A stretch of DNA of 64,000 bases from Palauibacter sp022826685 (lineage in GTDB: Bacteria > Gemmatimonadota > Gemmatimonadetes > Palauibacterales > Palauibacteraceae), in the NCBI RefSeq assembly GCF_965221685.1, contig NZ_OZ244907.1, one strand, 5' to 3'. Position numbers and translations under genes: made by a program. This document shows, in pieces, positions 49,776-59,846 of this stretch. How positions within the stretch are numbered: the stretch's first letter is position 1; each line of letters starts with the position of its first letter. Under the pieces are notes generated by a model, which was not told where the DNA came from, made no database searches, and saw only the letters and a list, made by a program, of their open reading frames with translations.

Positions 49776-52553
49776 ATGCGCTTGTCGTGGAACGAGGTGC
49801 GCGTGCGCGCCGCGAAGTTCGCTGAGGAATGGCGGGACGCGGCATACGAGAAGGGCGAGACGCAGAGCTTCTACAACGAGTTCTTCGAGGTGTTCGACGT
49901 GCGCCGTCGATCCGTCGCACGCTACGAGGAGCACGTTGCCAAGCTCGACGACCGTTCGGGCTTCATCGATTTGTTCTGGCCGGGCGTGCTGATCGTCGAG
50001 CAGAAGAGCGCCGGTCGCGATCTCGCTAAAGCGTATGGGCAAGCCGGGGATTATTTCGACGCGCTGCCAGAACGCGACCGCCCTCGCTACATCCTGGTGA
50101 GCGATTTCCAGACCTTCGAGCTTCACGACCTCTCCGAGCGGCGGAAGCTGGCCTTCCCTCTCGCCGAACTGCCCGCCCATGTCGAGGCGTTCGGCTTCAT
50201 CCTCGGCGTTCAGCGCCGGACGTTTCGGGACCAAGATCCGGCGAACGTCGAGGCCGCCGAACTGGTTGGACGCCTCCACGATGCGCTCGAAGCCGCAGGC
50301 TACCGAGGCCACGACCTGGAGCGGTTCCTGGTGCGCATTGTCTTCTGCCTCTTCGCCGACGATACGGGCGTCTTCGAGCCGCGCGACATCCTGTTCGACT
50401 TCCTGGAGTCACGCACGCGCGAGGACGGGACCGACCTCGGGGCGATGCTTGCCCAACTCTTCCAAGTCCTCGATACGCCGGAAGAGGACCGAACGGCGAC
50501 ACTCGATGAGGATTTGGCCCGGTTTCCGTACGTCAATGGCGACCTGTTCGACGGGCCGCTGCGTATTCCGGCGTTCGACGCGTCCATGCGGGAAAAGCTC
50601 CTCGACGCATCCCGGTTCGACTGGTCCAACATCTCGCCTGCCATCTTCGGAGCGCTCTTTCAGTCGGTCATGGATCCGGCGGAGCGGCGGGCCCAGGGGG
50701 CGCACTACACCACCGAAAAGAACATCCTCAAGGTGATCGAGCCGCTGTTCCTCGATGACTTGCGGGCTGAGTTCGAGCGCCTGAAGCGCCGCAAGGACAG
50801 CCGTCGTCGTGCCGATCTGCGACGCTTTCAGGAGAAGCTTGGCAGCATGACGTTCTTCGATCCGGCATGCGGGTGTGGCAACTTCCTCATCATCGCCTAT
50901 CGTGAGCTACGGGAACTGGAGATCGAAGTCCTCAAGGAGATCCATCCCGACAAACAGCTCGACGTCTTGGCGGAGACGCTGTCGGGCGTGGATGTGGACC
51001 AGTTCTACGGAATCGAGTTGGGCGAGTTCCCGGCCCGCATCGCCGAAACGGCGCTGTGGATGATGGACCACATCATGAACAACCGGCTGAGTTTGGAGTT
51101 CGGTGAGACATACGCCCGAATTCCTCTCACGTCCTCACCCCATATCACTCACGGCGACGCGCTGGAGATGGATTGGGCCGAGTTGTTGCCCCGGGAGGAG
51201 TGCTCCTTCGTGTTCGGTAATCCGCCGTTCGGGGGCGCGAAGTTCCAGAGTTCGGCCCAGCGCGCGCAGGTCCAGAGAATCGCCAACCTTGGCGGGACGG
51301 GAGGTACGCTCGACTACGTGACCGCGTGGTTCATCAAAGCTGGGGAATACGCGCGTGGAACCCGGATCCGGATCGGATTCGTTGCGACCAATTCTATCAC
51401 TCAAGGAGAGCAGGTGGCCCAGCTCTGGCCGATTCTCTTCAACCGCTGCGGGCTCGCGATCGCCTTCGCGCACCGGACTTTTGCGTGGGGCTCGGACGCG
51501 CGCGGAAGGGCCCATGTGCATGTGGTCATCATCGGGCTGGACGGCCAGCACGCAGTGCCGTCGGTGAAGCGGCTGTTCAGCTATCCGGACATCAACGGCG
51601 AGCCGGAGGAAACCGAACACGAGGTGCTTTCGCCGTACCTGTTCGACGCCAGCGGTCTCGCCGACCCCCACCTGACGGTTCGGGAGGAGAGCGCTCCGGT
51701 GAACGGGTTGCCGAGGCTAATCATCGGGTCCAAGCCGATCGATGGTGGCCACTACATCTTCAGAACGGCAGAGAAACGCGCCGAGTTCGTCGCGGCGGAA
51801 CCGGCGGCGGAGCCGTATGTGCGCCCCTACATCGGCGCGCGCGAATACTTGCAGGGTGGCGGCAGGTGGATTCTCGCCTTGCACGATGTCCCGCCGAACG
51901 TCTTAGCGGGGATGCCGGTCGCGCGGGAACGGATCGTGGCGGTGCGTGCGCACCGCGAGGCCAGCCGGAGTGCGTCTACGAGGAGGCTGGCGGAGACCCC
52001 CACTCTCTATCATGTCAACGTCATCCCAGACGCGCCCTTCCTCGTCGTCCCCGAGGTAAGTTCGTAGCGGCGGGAGTACGTTCCGATTGGCTGGCTCGAA
52101 CCCCCTGTGATCCCGAGCAATAAGCTTCGATTACTCGCCGACGCGAACCTCTCGCATTTCGCTGTTCTTACGTCCGCCATGCACATGGCGTGGCTGCGCT
52201 ACGTGGGTGGGCGCTTGGAGAGCCGCTACAGTTACGGGATCGGCATGGTATACAACACCTTTCCGATGCCCCCCGCCACATCTGATGTCTCGAAGCTGGA
52301 ATCCTTAGCTAAGGCCGTAATCGACACTCGCGCCGCCTATCCTGACGCGACGCTGGCGGATCTCTACGACCCGGACTTGATGCCGCCCGACCTACGCCGC
52401 GCACACCAAGCGATTGACCGCGCCGTGGATCGGCTCTATCGCCGGACGGGATTCGCCTCGGAGCGTGAACGCGCCGAGCATCTCTTCATGCTGTACGAGA
52501 AGATGAGCGCTCCCCTAGGCATCGGGATCAAGAAACCGAAGCGTCGGCGATGA
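49776..52553 (+). pseudogene. Type IIG restriction-methyltransferase interrupted by an amber codon
   Basis: One frame of 925 codons with a single internal TAG at 52065-52067. Before it: a PD-(D/E)xK-like nuclease region (Asp65, then IVEQKS with Glu75 and Lys77), a helical connector, methyltransferase motif I FFDPACGCGNFL (Asp362) and the catalytic NPPFGG (Asn482). After the stop, in the same frame: RREYVPIGWLEPPVIPSNKLRLL, MHMAWLRYVGGRLESRYSYG and VYNTFPMP, the family's conserved target-recognition end. The usual sequence around the break is VPEVSSERREY, so GAG (Glu) appears changed to TAG. The short form would lack most of the recognition module. A separate start at 52107 could make the remainder. 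Confidence 0.85.
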
Positions 52554-52650
52554 GATCTGGACCCGGATCACAGCGCGCGCGTTTGAACGATCGGGGCGAG
52601 CCTAACATGACGCCCCGCCCAGAGGACCTAACCAACAAGTGAGAGAACCG

Positions 52651-52842
52651 ATGACCGAGATCGATACTCTGCTCGACGAAGTACACAAGCCACTTGAGGG
52701 TCTGCAAGAATTCGAGGAGGAGGAGTCGATCCAGAAGGAAGACTTGGGCGAACGACTCGCGTTTACCGACATCGTCGAGCCATTGGTTCCAACCGAGTTG
52801 GGAGCGACAACGACTCGCCTGCACCGCCTGTTGAAGGTCTGA
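52651..52842 (+). CDS. Small acidic protein, unknown
   Basis: A 63-residue acidic, helix-prone protein (LLDEVHKPLEGLQEFEEEESIQKEDLGERL). It lies 40 bp before the 601-aa gene on the same strand. Ribosome site weak. It could be a regulator or antitoxin-like partner of that gene, or a non-coding frame. Confidence 0.45.
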   Translation: MTEIDTLLDEVHKPLEGLQEFEEEESIQKEDLGERLAFTDIVEPLVPTELGATTTRLHRLLKV

Positions 52843-52881
52843 CCGCCGGATGCTTACGGGGCGAGCAGTGAGGCAAGACAC

Positions 52882-54687
52882 ATGAAGATGACCGAACAGA
52901 CTAACCGCTCTACGTTCGCCAATGCGCAGATAGAATACGAAGGGTCGTTCGCGACGCCGCAGCGTAACGTGGTCCAGACCATCTACGTCGACTTGACCGG
53001 CAAGCTTTCACGCGAAGCGCTATGCCTAGCCAAGGTCTCCGAGCCCCAGTTCGAGCTCAGAACGGCGGACACAACTCGTCTCTCGCGGCCAGGCGTCTTC
53101 CGGAAGACGGGCGAAGTACTCATTAAGGACGAACAGGAGGGGCGCGCTCAGACATCGACACGCGAAACGATTGAGGGTCCGACAAGCGCGACAACGGAGT
53201 TGGACCGGCGCGTGCGTGCGATCAACGCTGGTCTCCGGCTGTCTGACACAAAGCTGACTGTGCGCAGCAGTAGGAGGCAGCAGACGAGGCATACGTCCAC
53301 GTCAGCATTGACGTTTGGTAAGGACTGGCTCATCTACTGCACTTCGCTCTGGCCGGCAGCTGACGAAAAGGACGCTTGGCACCGCGCGTTCCCCGGAAAC
53401 TACACGAGCGTGGTTCGCATCCATCGGCCCACGCAGTTCGCGCAGGCCTTAGGGTTGGGGGTGTGCGAGCATATCGGCGCGAACGGGAAGCCGTCCTCAA
53501 TGAAGGCGACCTTTCACGGATTTCAGACAGTCGAGGTGCAGCGCGCAATGCAGATCGTGCTGCACGGCCCTGTCCTTTACGTCGACGACCCCTATCGCTG
53601 CATCGACGAGGCTGACGACGGATGGGCAAAGACCTGTTCGATGATCTTCGTGAAGTCGTCCGAATACGCGGCGCAGAAGGAGTACCGATTCGCCATGTTG
53701 TCGATCTCCCCGGACGTGGGAGAGGTGTTCGACCTGCCCGTCTCGGGGATGCTCAGGGACTGCCTGTTGCCGGTGAACGTACCGCTTGGCGCGGCCAACG
53801 GCCCTGTGACGCTGGCCTGCGACGAACGGGAACCCGGCGAGCCGCGCGAGACGCACCGGGGGTACACTTACCGGCGACGCCGGGTGCGGCGGGAGAGCGG
53901 GAGCTGGAGCGATGGCGAGCCGGGCGACGAACGGGCCAGGGAAGAGATCATCGAGGAGACAGTAACGTCACCGGAAGAGATCCCGGAGCCATTTCCCGAG
54001 GAGGCGGAGCAACCCGACATCATCATGTTTGAGTTGGTCGGGGGTCAACTGCGTTTCAATCACCGTGTCTACCGGGACGAAGAGACGCACCGCATACGCA
54101 TCGAGACGCTGCCGATGAATCCGGTGATCATCGACAATCCAAGTCCGGGCGGTCTGCCGCACGGACTCGAGGTATCGCCGGAGGACCGATTCGAAGCGCT
54201 GGACGGAGGGCCAACGGATCCGAGAATCGTGCTCAACTTATTCATTAACCCGAGCACACCGAGGCCGCCGGGGCGCTACGAGGTCCTCGAGCAGTGCAGC
54301 CGGTCCGACTTGGAACACGCTTTGGCGTGTTGGCGCTCCCTAGGAGCGGCGGTGAACCTGCTCGAACACGAGGACCGGGAACGGGCGGCGGCGGCGGCCT
54401 GGTACGCTGCCGAGTTCATTGTGGACTTGGTGAGCCAGTTCGGACCCATCGTTAAGAGCGTATGCGTGATCCGGGAGTGTGTTGTGGTCGTAGAATTCGA
54501 GCGCGCGCCGATTTCTGCGGCTGTAGGTTGGGCGACGTTTTCCGGGACCGAGACATACACTCTGTGCATACAGCAGGAGAACGTAGAAGAGATCGTGTAC
54601 CCCTGTCGCGGGCGAATTGGACGGATGAGACCAAGCATCTACGCGGAAACCTTGAAGAAGTATGGCTGGCCACCCAAGACACCTTGA
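52882..54687 (+). CDS. Unknown 601-aa protein at the end of the defence-like island
   Basis: A 601-residue soluble protein with no family I can name. Residues of about 150-300 contain the motif MIFVKSSEYAAQKEYRFAML, a pattern of aromatic and charged residues (Y...QKEYRF) also seen in DUF2971-like proteins of defence islands. An acidic, proline-rich linker (ETVTSPEEIPEPFPEEAEQPD) separates it from a C-terminal half with VLNLFINPSTPRPPGRYEVLEQ and a mostly helical and beta end (AAAAAWYAAEFIVDLVSQFG, CVIRECVVVVEFER). It is the last gene before the tRNA cluster. Confidence 0.65.
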   Translation: MKMTEQTNRSTFANAQIEYEGSFATPQRNVVQTIYVDLTGKLSREALCLAKVSEPQFELRTADTTRLSRPGVFRKTGEVLIKDEQEGRAQTSTRETIEGPTSATTELDRRVRAINAGLRLSDTKLTVRSSRRQQTRHTSTSALTFGKDWLIYCTSLWPAADEKDAWHRAFPGNYTSVVRIHRPTQFAQALGLGVCEHIGANGKPSSMKATFHGFQTVEVQRAMQIVLHGPVLYVDDPYRCIDEADDGWAKTCSMIFVKSSEYAAQKEYRFAMLSISPDVGEVFDLPVSGMLRDCLLPVNVPLGAANGPVTLACDEREPGEPRETHRGYTYRRRRVRRESGSWSDGEPGDERAREEIIEETVTSPEEIPEPFPEEAEQPDIIMFELVGGQLRFNHRVYRDEETHRIRIETLPMNPVIIDNPSPGGLPHGLEVSPEDRFEALDGGPTDPRIVLNLFINPSTPRPPGRYEVLEQCSRSDLEHALACWRSLGAAVNLLEHEDRERAAAAAWYAAEFIVDLVSQFGPIVKSVCVIRECVVVVEFERAPISAAVGWATFSGTETYTLCIQQENVEEIVYPCRGRIGRMRPSIYAETLKKYGWPPKTP

Positions 54688-55018
54688 TCCGGGAGGCGAA
54701 TGGCGCCCGGAGGGGGCGGGGTGCATGGGCGCGTGCCAAGCCGGGGATCGCGCCGTCCGTTGACGACTCATCGACGCCAAGGACATCCGTCTTGACTCGG
54801 TGGAATAACGGTGTGGATGCTGCCAGCACGAAACACGCAAAGCAGTTGTAGTGATTGGGGTGCGGTGCTGTTAAGCCTGCCAACACGGCATGTTGACCGG
54901 GCCGAGGCGCCCGGATTTCGCTACGACCGCCTTCGGCGGCCCGCGTAATCCGGGGGGTGACCTTGGCAGCCCGGGCGGGCGGAACAGTACGCCGAACCTG
55001 TTGCCCGGGGAATTTTAG
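54688..55018. other. Gene-free stretch between island and tRNA cluster
   Basis: No gene is supported here. A 13-bp sequence at 54906-54918 (GGCGCCCGGATTT) repeats part of the 3' end of the neighbouring tRNA-Pro gene (55023-55035). A short GC hairpin, CCGCC-TTC-GGCGG, is present near 54927 but lacks a T-run. Confidence 0.4.
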
Positions 55019-55092
55019 TCGGGGCGCCCGGATTTGAACCGGGGACCTCTGCGTCCCGAACGCAGCGCTCTACCGGACTGAGCCACGCCCCG
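55019..55092 (-). tRNA. tRNA-Pro(CGG)
   Basis: A 74-nt cloverleaf: acceptor CGGGGCG/CGCCCCG, anticodon stem CTGCG/CGCAG with loop TTCGGGA giving CGG, T-arm GTTCAAATC. CCA not encoded. Last gene of the six-tRNA cluster in the direction of transcription. Confidence 0.95.
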
Positions 55093-55166
55093 AGGGGTAC
55101 TGCGGACCGCGCGTGAAGGCGCGGGGCCGGGGTCGCGCTCGCAAACGGAGCGGCGAACCGGCTGAG

Positions 55167-55239
55167 AGCGGGTGACCGGATTCGAACCGGCGACCTCAAC
55201 CTTGGCAAGGTTGCGCTCTACCAACTGAGCTACACCCGC
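55167..55239 (-). tRNA. tRNA-Gly(GCC)
   Basis: A 73-nt cloverleaf: acceptor GCGGGTG/CACCCGC, anticodon stem CAACC/GGTTG with loop TTGCCAA giving GCC, T-arm GTTCGAATC, U discriminator as usual for tRNA-Gly. Confidence 0.96.
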
Positions 55240-55306
55240 GTGTGCTGCTCCCTCCAGCTGCCGGCGTGGCCCGCCTGCGAGCCGCGGCCGAGAGGGGTGC
55301 TGCCAG

Positions 55307-55378
55307 AGCCACCGGTCGGATTTGAACCGACGACCGCCGCATTACGAATGCGGTGCTCTACCCCTGAGCTACGGTGGC
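55307..55378 (-). tRNA. tRNA-Thr(CGT)
   Basis: A 72-nt cloverleaf: acceptor GCCACCG/CGGTGGC, anticodon stem CCGCA/TGCGG with loop TTCGTAA giving CGT, T-arm GTTCAAATC. Confidence 0.95.
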
Positions 55379-55457
55379 GAGCCGTCGGACGCTACCCGGG
55401 GCGAACCCGTGCGAGAAGACTCGCGGGGGTGCCGGGGGTGGACGCGACGACGGAAAA

Positions 55458-55531
55458 TGGAGCCGGCGGGATTTGAACCCGCGACCTCTTGAGTGCGATT
55501 CAAGCGCTCTCCCAAACTGAGCTACGGCCCC
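55458..55531 (-). tRNA. tRNA-Ala(CGC)
   Basis: A 74-nt cloverleaf: acceptor GGGGCCG/CGGCTCC with one G-U pair at position 3, which is the alanine identity element (G3:U70); anticodon stem CTTGA/TCAAG with loop ATCGCAC giving CGC; T-arm GTTCAAATC. Confidence 0.95.
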
Positions 55532-55560
55532 TCGCTCGACTCCCTCTTGTCCTCTGGGGA

Positions 55561-55635
55561 CGGGGCTGACGGGATTTGAACCCGCGACCTCCGGTGTGAC
55601 AGACCGGCACTCTAACCAGACTGAGCTACAGCCCC
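55561..55635 (-). tRNA. tRNA-Asp(GTC)
   Basis: A 75-nt cloverleaf: acceptor GGGGCTG/CAGCCCC, anticodon stem CCGGT/ACCGG with loop CTGTCAC giving GTC, G discriminator as expected for tRNA-Asp. Confidence 0.95.
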
Positions 55636-55652
55636 CTGCAGCGGCGTTTCGA

Positions 55653-55726
<74 letters not shown>

Positions 55727-55956
55727 CCCGAAGACAAGACGAGCGGACCCCGGGTGGGAGCCCGCTCGGACGACACAATGCTAAAGGAACGAGCCGAATC
55801 GGTCAACCTCCGGGGGTGCTCCGGCGGGTGCCGGTTCGGGGGTTCGCGGCTACGGTTGCATCCACCGGGGCGGGGTTTACCTTGTTCGCGACCCGCGCTT
55901 CCGACGGCGGAAGCGGCCGGGCGTTTCACATCGTCGATTCCCCCTCAGAGAGGCGG

Positions 55957-56766
55957 ATGAAGATAAGCTCTCGCGCGGCCGCGGGCGTCCTCGCTGCGGC
56001 CCTCGGCGCCACCGCTCTGGCGCTGTACCGGCCTTCAACCGGCGAACTCGAGATCGCTGTCGCGAGCCTCGATCCGTCCTCCTTCCTGCATGTCCAGGAG
56101 AGCGCGGATCCGCAGGCGGCGGGCGAGGGCGAGACGGCCGCGGCGGCCGCGCAGTTCGCCGAAGAGCAGGATCTCGCGACGATGCCGGCGCAGTGGCGCG
56201 CGATCTACGACCACGAGAACGCGAGCCGCGGACCCGAGCAGCCGATCCCGTTCAACCACCGCTTCCACGTGACGGACCTCCAGATCGACTGCATGTACTG
56301 CCATGTGGGGACGGAGGAGTCGGTGTCGGGCGTCGTTCCGACGCTCGAGGTGTGCATGGGGTGCCACCGCATCGCGGGGACGGGGCTGCCGCCGGTCGAG
56401 GAGCTGCGCCAGTACGAGGCGCGCGGCGAGCCCATCGAATGGGAGTGGGTGTACAAGCTGCCGGAGTTCGTGCAGTTCAGCCACAAGGCCCACGTGCGGA
56501 ACCTCGAGTGCCAGGACTGCCATGGCCCGGTCGAGGAGATGGACCGGGTCTACCAGTGGGCGCCGCTCACGATGGGCTGGTGCCTCGATTGCCACCGGCA
56601 GGCTCCCTACGAGGGCGATTTCGCGACGGACCACACCCTGGCGCGGGACAACCCGCCGCCGCTGGCGCCGGCGCCTCGTCAGCCGGAAGGGTTCTACCCG
56701 AGGGACATCAACACGGACTACGGCCGGACCCGGGCTCCCACGGATTGCGCGGCATGTCACTACTAA
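55957..56766 (+). CDS. actA: Alternative complex III subunit ActA, pentahaem cytochrome c
   Basis: A 269-residue membrane-anchored multihaem cytochrome. An N-terminal helix (GVLAAALGATALAL) is followed by five CxxCH haem sites: Cys112 CMYCH, Cys133 CMGCH, Cys185 CQDCH, Cys209 CLDCH and Cys264 CAACH, the last almost at the C-terminus. FNHRFHVTDLQIDCMYCH and FSHKAHVRNLECQDCH provide the distal histidines. In alternative complex III it relays electrons from the iron-sulfur subunit to the monohaem subunit or soluble cytochrome. First gene of actABCDEF; its 3' end overlaps actB by 13 bp. Confidence 0.95.
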   Translation: MKISSRAAAGVLAAALGATALALYRPSTGELEIAVASLDPSSFLHVQESADPQAAGEGETAAAAAQFAEEQDLATMPAQWRAIYDHENASRGPEQPIPFNHRFHVTDLQIDCMYCHVGTEESVSGVVPTLEVCMGCHRIAGTGLPPVEELRQYEARGEPIEWEWVYKLPEFVQFSHKAHVRNLECQDCHGPVEEMDRVYQWAPLTMGWCLDCHRQAPYEGDFATDHTLARDNPPPLAPAPRQPEGFYPRDINTDYGRTRAPTDCAACHY

Positions 56767-59700
56767 ACGGGAGCTGCGGCGACTGCGGCTGTGGCGGGAC
56801 CGGTGCCGGCGGCGCCACGCCGGAGCCGGAGGCCCTGAACGGCGCGGCGGCGAACGGCACGGGGCCTTCCCGCCGGCGCTTCCTGAAGGTGCTGGGGACG
56901 TCCGGGGCCGGAGCCGCGACGCTGGCAGCGTGCGGGCCGCCGAACTTCGGGGACAAGCTCATCCCCAGCCTCGTCGAGGAAGAGGGGATCACGCCGGGCG
57001 TCTCCGAGACTTACGCGACGGTGCTGCCGGATGCGGGGCCGGAGCCGGTCGCCGTGCATGCGCAGGTGCGTGACGGCCGCGTCCTCGGCCTGAGCCCCAA
57101 CGACCGGTTCGGGGGCGGCACGAGCGGCCTTTCGTCGCTCACGCACTCCACGCTGCAGGATCTCTACGATCCGGATCGCGTGAGCCAGCCGCTCCAGCGG
57201 AATCCGTCGACGGAGGAAGGGGCGCCTCCCTTCCAGTACGCGAACTGGGAGGATGCGACGGCCGCGCTCACGAATGCGGTGCGCGTCGGCGGTGGGGTGC
57301 TCCTGACGGGCCGGGTCACGGGCACGACGGGCCGTTTCATCGCGGACTGGGCTCGCGTGATGGGGGTCGAACACATCGCCTGGGAACCGTTCTCGAACGA
57401 CGCGCTGGCGACGGGAACCGCGGACGTGAGCGGCGGCGCGGGCATGCCGCGCTTCGATCTCTCCTCGGCGGACCGAATCGCCTGCTTCGGGGCCGACTTC
57501 CTCGGCACATGGCTCGCACCGACGCAGATTTCCGCAAGTTTCGCGGCTGCGAGGGACATCGACGCCCACCACCACGCGAAGTTCACCTTCGTCGGGCCGC
57601 GCCTCTCGCTCACCGGCGCGAATGCGGATGAGTGGGTCGAAGCGCGCGCGGGCACCGAGGGCGCCGTAGCGCTCGCGGTCGCCGGCGTCGTGGCCGCGTC
57701 ACGCGGCGCCGAGCTTCCCGCCGGACTGCTCGGCGTGTCGCCGGAGTCGGCGGCGGAGGTCGCCGGCGTCTCGGCCGACGCGATCCGCGCGCTCGGAGAG
57801 GAACTTGCCGCCGCGGAGAACGCGGTCGCGATTCCGCCGGGGATCGAGTCGCAGGGAGCCGACGCCCGTCAGGCGCAGCAGGCGGTGGCGGCGCTCAACG
57901 AGCTTCTGGGCGCGACAGGCCGCTCGGTCTTCCCGGGAGACGGCGCGCCCGAGGGCACGACGGCGAGCTTCGCCGACATGCAGGCCCTGATCGGGCGCAT
58001 GCGGGCCGGCCAGGTGCGGACGCTCATCGTGTCCGGGTGCAATCCCGCCTACGCGCTCCCGGCGGCCGCGGGGTTCGGCGAGGCGCTCGCCAACGTGGCG
58101 AACACGGTCGCGGTCACGCCGCAACTCGACGAGACGGCGTCGGCCTGCGGCTGGGTGCTCCCGTGCCACCACGCGCTCGAGTCGTGGTGCGACGCCGAAC
58201 TGGCGGGCGGCGCGATGGCGCTCGGACAGCCGCTCATGCACCCGGTGTTCGACACGCGGCAGCGCGAGGATCTGCTGCTGGACGTCGCGAATGCGGCGGG
58301 ACAGGGCGGCGCCTTCAGCGGGACGGATTACGCCACCGTGCTGCGGAACACCTGGACCGAGCGGCTCGGCGACCACGCCGCGTGGCTCGACGCGCTCCGG
58401 CGCGGCGGTGCCTCGGCGGCGGCATGGGCGGGCGACGGTGACGCGGAGGCCGGCGAGGGCGTCGCTCCCGCGAGCGGCGATGGCGGCGGCTTCGCGCTCC
58501 CGCAGGCACCCGCAGGCACCCAACTCGTCGTCTACCCGACGGCCCAGTTCTACGACGGCCGGGGCGCGAACCGTTCCTGGATGCAGGAGCAGCCCGACGC
58601 GATCACCAAGGTCGTGTGGAACTCCTGGGTCGAGATGCACCCGGACATGGCGGAGTCCCTCGGCGTCGACCGCGGCGACGTCGTCCGCGTGGAGTCCGAC
58701 CAGGGCGCCATCGAGGCGCCGGTCTACGTCTACCGCGGCATCCGCCCCGATACGGTGGCGATCCCGCTCGGACAGGGACACACGGAATACGGCCGCCACG
58801 CGCGGAACCGCGGCGTGAACCCGCTGGACCTCCTCGCGGCGAACGCGGACCCCGGCTCCGGCGCGCTGGCGTACGCCGGGACGGCGGTCACCGTCACGGC
58901 CACGGAGGAGACCGCGCGCCTCGTCGTCACGCAGGGGTCCACCGACGACCTCGACCGCGAAATCGTCCATGCCATGAACGTCGAGGACGCGCTCCACGAG
59001 GTCGAGGCGCACGAGATCGACCTCGTCGAGATGGTCGAGGCCGCGTGGGACTCGGATCCGAACAGCCCGTACCGCTGGGGGATGGTCATCGACCTCAACT
59101 CCTGCACCGGCTGCGGCGCCTGCGTCACGTCGTGCTACTCGGAGAACAACATCCCCACCGTGGGCGAGGAGCAGGCCGCGCTGCGACGGGAGATGTCGTG
59201 GATGCGGATCCACCGCTTCGAGGAGGAGACGGAAGACGGCGGGTTCCAGACCGTCCAGCAGCCGATGCTCTGCCAGCACTGCGGCGACGCGCCGTGCGAG
59301 CCGGTGTGTCCGGTCTACGCGACGTATCACAGCCCGGAGGGGCTCAACGTCCAGGTCTACAACCGCTGCGTCGGCACGCGGTACTGCGCGAACAACTGTC
59401 CCTACAAGGTCCGGCGCTTCAACTGGTTCAACCACGACAACGAGCGCGGCCGCGAAGGCGGCGCCTTCCCCTGGCCCCTGAACCTCCAGCTCAATCCGGA
59501 CATCACCGTCCGCGAGGTGGGGGTGATGGAGAAGTGCACGATGTGCGTGCACCGGATCAACAAGGCGAAGATCGACGCCAAGGAGGAGGACCGGCTGGTC
59601 GCGGACGGCGAGGTGATGACCGCCTGCCAGTCCAGCTGTCCGTCGAACGCGATCACGTTCGGCAATCTCAAGGACCCGGAGAGCGAGGTCTCCCGCAAGG

Positions 59701-59846
59701 CGAAGAGCGCCCGCGGCTACCACGCGCTCGGAGAACTCGGCGTGCGGCCGGCGATCACCTATCTCGAGGACGTCACGCACAAGCACATGGCAGCCGGCGG
59801 GCACGGTGAACCGGCCGCGGCCGGTGAAGGCGAAGAGGCGCACTGA
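56754..59846 (+). CDS. actB: Alternative complex III subunit ActB, molybdopterin-like/iron-sulfur fusion
   Basis: A 1030-residue subunit. Tat signal SRRRFLKVLGTSGAGAATLAAC near residue 40 (key part RRRFLKVLG) directs export. Residues of about 60-730 resemble a molybdopterin oxidoreductase without cofactor, as in known ActB. Residues of about 770-1000 are a ferredoxin-type domain with CTGCGACVTSC, CQHCGDAPCEPVCP, CVGTRYCANNCPYK and CTMCVHRI plus CQSSCPSNAITFG, for four clusters. ATG at 56754 lies inside the end of actA; the stop and the actC start share bases (TGATG). Confidence 0.95.
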   Translation: MSLLNGSCGDCGCGGTGAGGATPEPEALNGAAANGTGPSRRRFLKVLGTSGAGAATLAACGPPNFGDKLIPSLVEEEGITPGVSETYATVLPDAGPEPVAVHAQVRDGRVLGLSPNDRFGGGTSGLSSLTHSTLQDLYDPDRVSQPLQRNPSTEEGAPPFQYANWEDATAALTNAVRVGGGVLLTGRVTGTTGRFIADWARVMGVEHIAWEPFSNDALATGTADVSGGAGMPRFDLSSADRIACFGADFLGTWLAPTQISASFAAARDIDAHHHAKFTFVGPRLSLTGANADEWVEARAGTEGAVALAVAGVVAASRGAELPAGLLGVSPESAAEVAGVSADAIRALGEELAAAENAVAIPPGIESQGADARQAQQAVAALNELLGATGRSVFPGDGAPEGTTASFADMQALIGRMRAGQVRTLIVSGCNPAYALPAAAGFGEALANVANTVAVTPQLDETASACGWVLPCHHALESWCDAELAGGAMALGQPLMHPVFDTRQREDLLLDVANAAGQGGAFSGTDYATVLRNTWTERLGDHAAWLDALRRGGASAAAWAGDGDAEAGEGVAPASGDGGGFALPQAPAGTQLVVYPTAQFYDGRGANRSWMQEQPDAITKVVWNSWVEMHPDMAESLGVDRGDVVRVESDQGAIEAPVYVYRGIRPDTVAIPLGQGHTEYGRHARNRGVNPLDLLAANADPGSGALAYAGTAVTVTATEETARLVVTQGSTDDLDREIVHAMNVEDALHEVEAHEIDLVEMVEAAWDSDPNSPYRWGMVIDLNSCTGCGACVTSCYSENNIPTVGEEQAALRREMSWMRIHRFEEETEDGGFQTVQQPMLCQHCGDAPCEPVCPVYATYHSPEGLNVQVYNRCVGTRYCANNCPYKVRRFNWFNHDNERGREGGAFPWPLNLQLNPDITVREVGVMEKCTMCVHRINKAKIDAKEEDRLVADGEVMTACQSSCPSNAITFGNLKDPESEVSRKAKSARGYHALGELGVRPAITYLEDVTHKHMAAGGHGEPAAAGEGEEAH

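Noticed and set aside
31365..52067. Amber (TAG) recoding suggested by two in-frame TAG codons in conserved genes
   Set aside because: The two TAGs replace different residues (Trp and Glu), and ahcY, actC, actF and the ArsR-methyltransferase gene all end normally with TAG, so TAG is an ordinary stop here.
56754..59846. ActB as an active molybdoenzyme (formate dehydrogenase-like)
   Set aside because: The neighbouring act genes and the N-terminal domain without visible Mo/FeS ligands match alternative complex III, where this domain lacks the cofactor.
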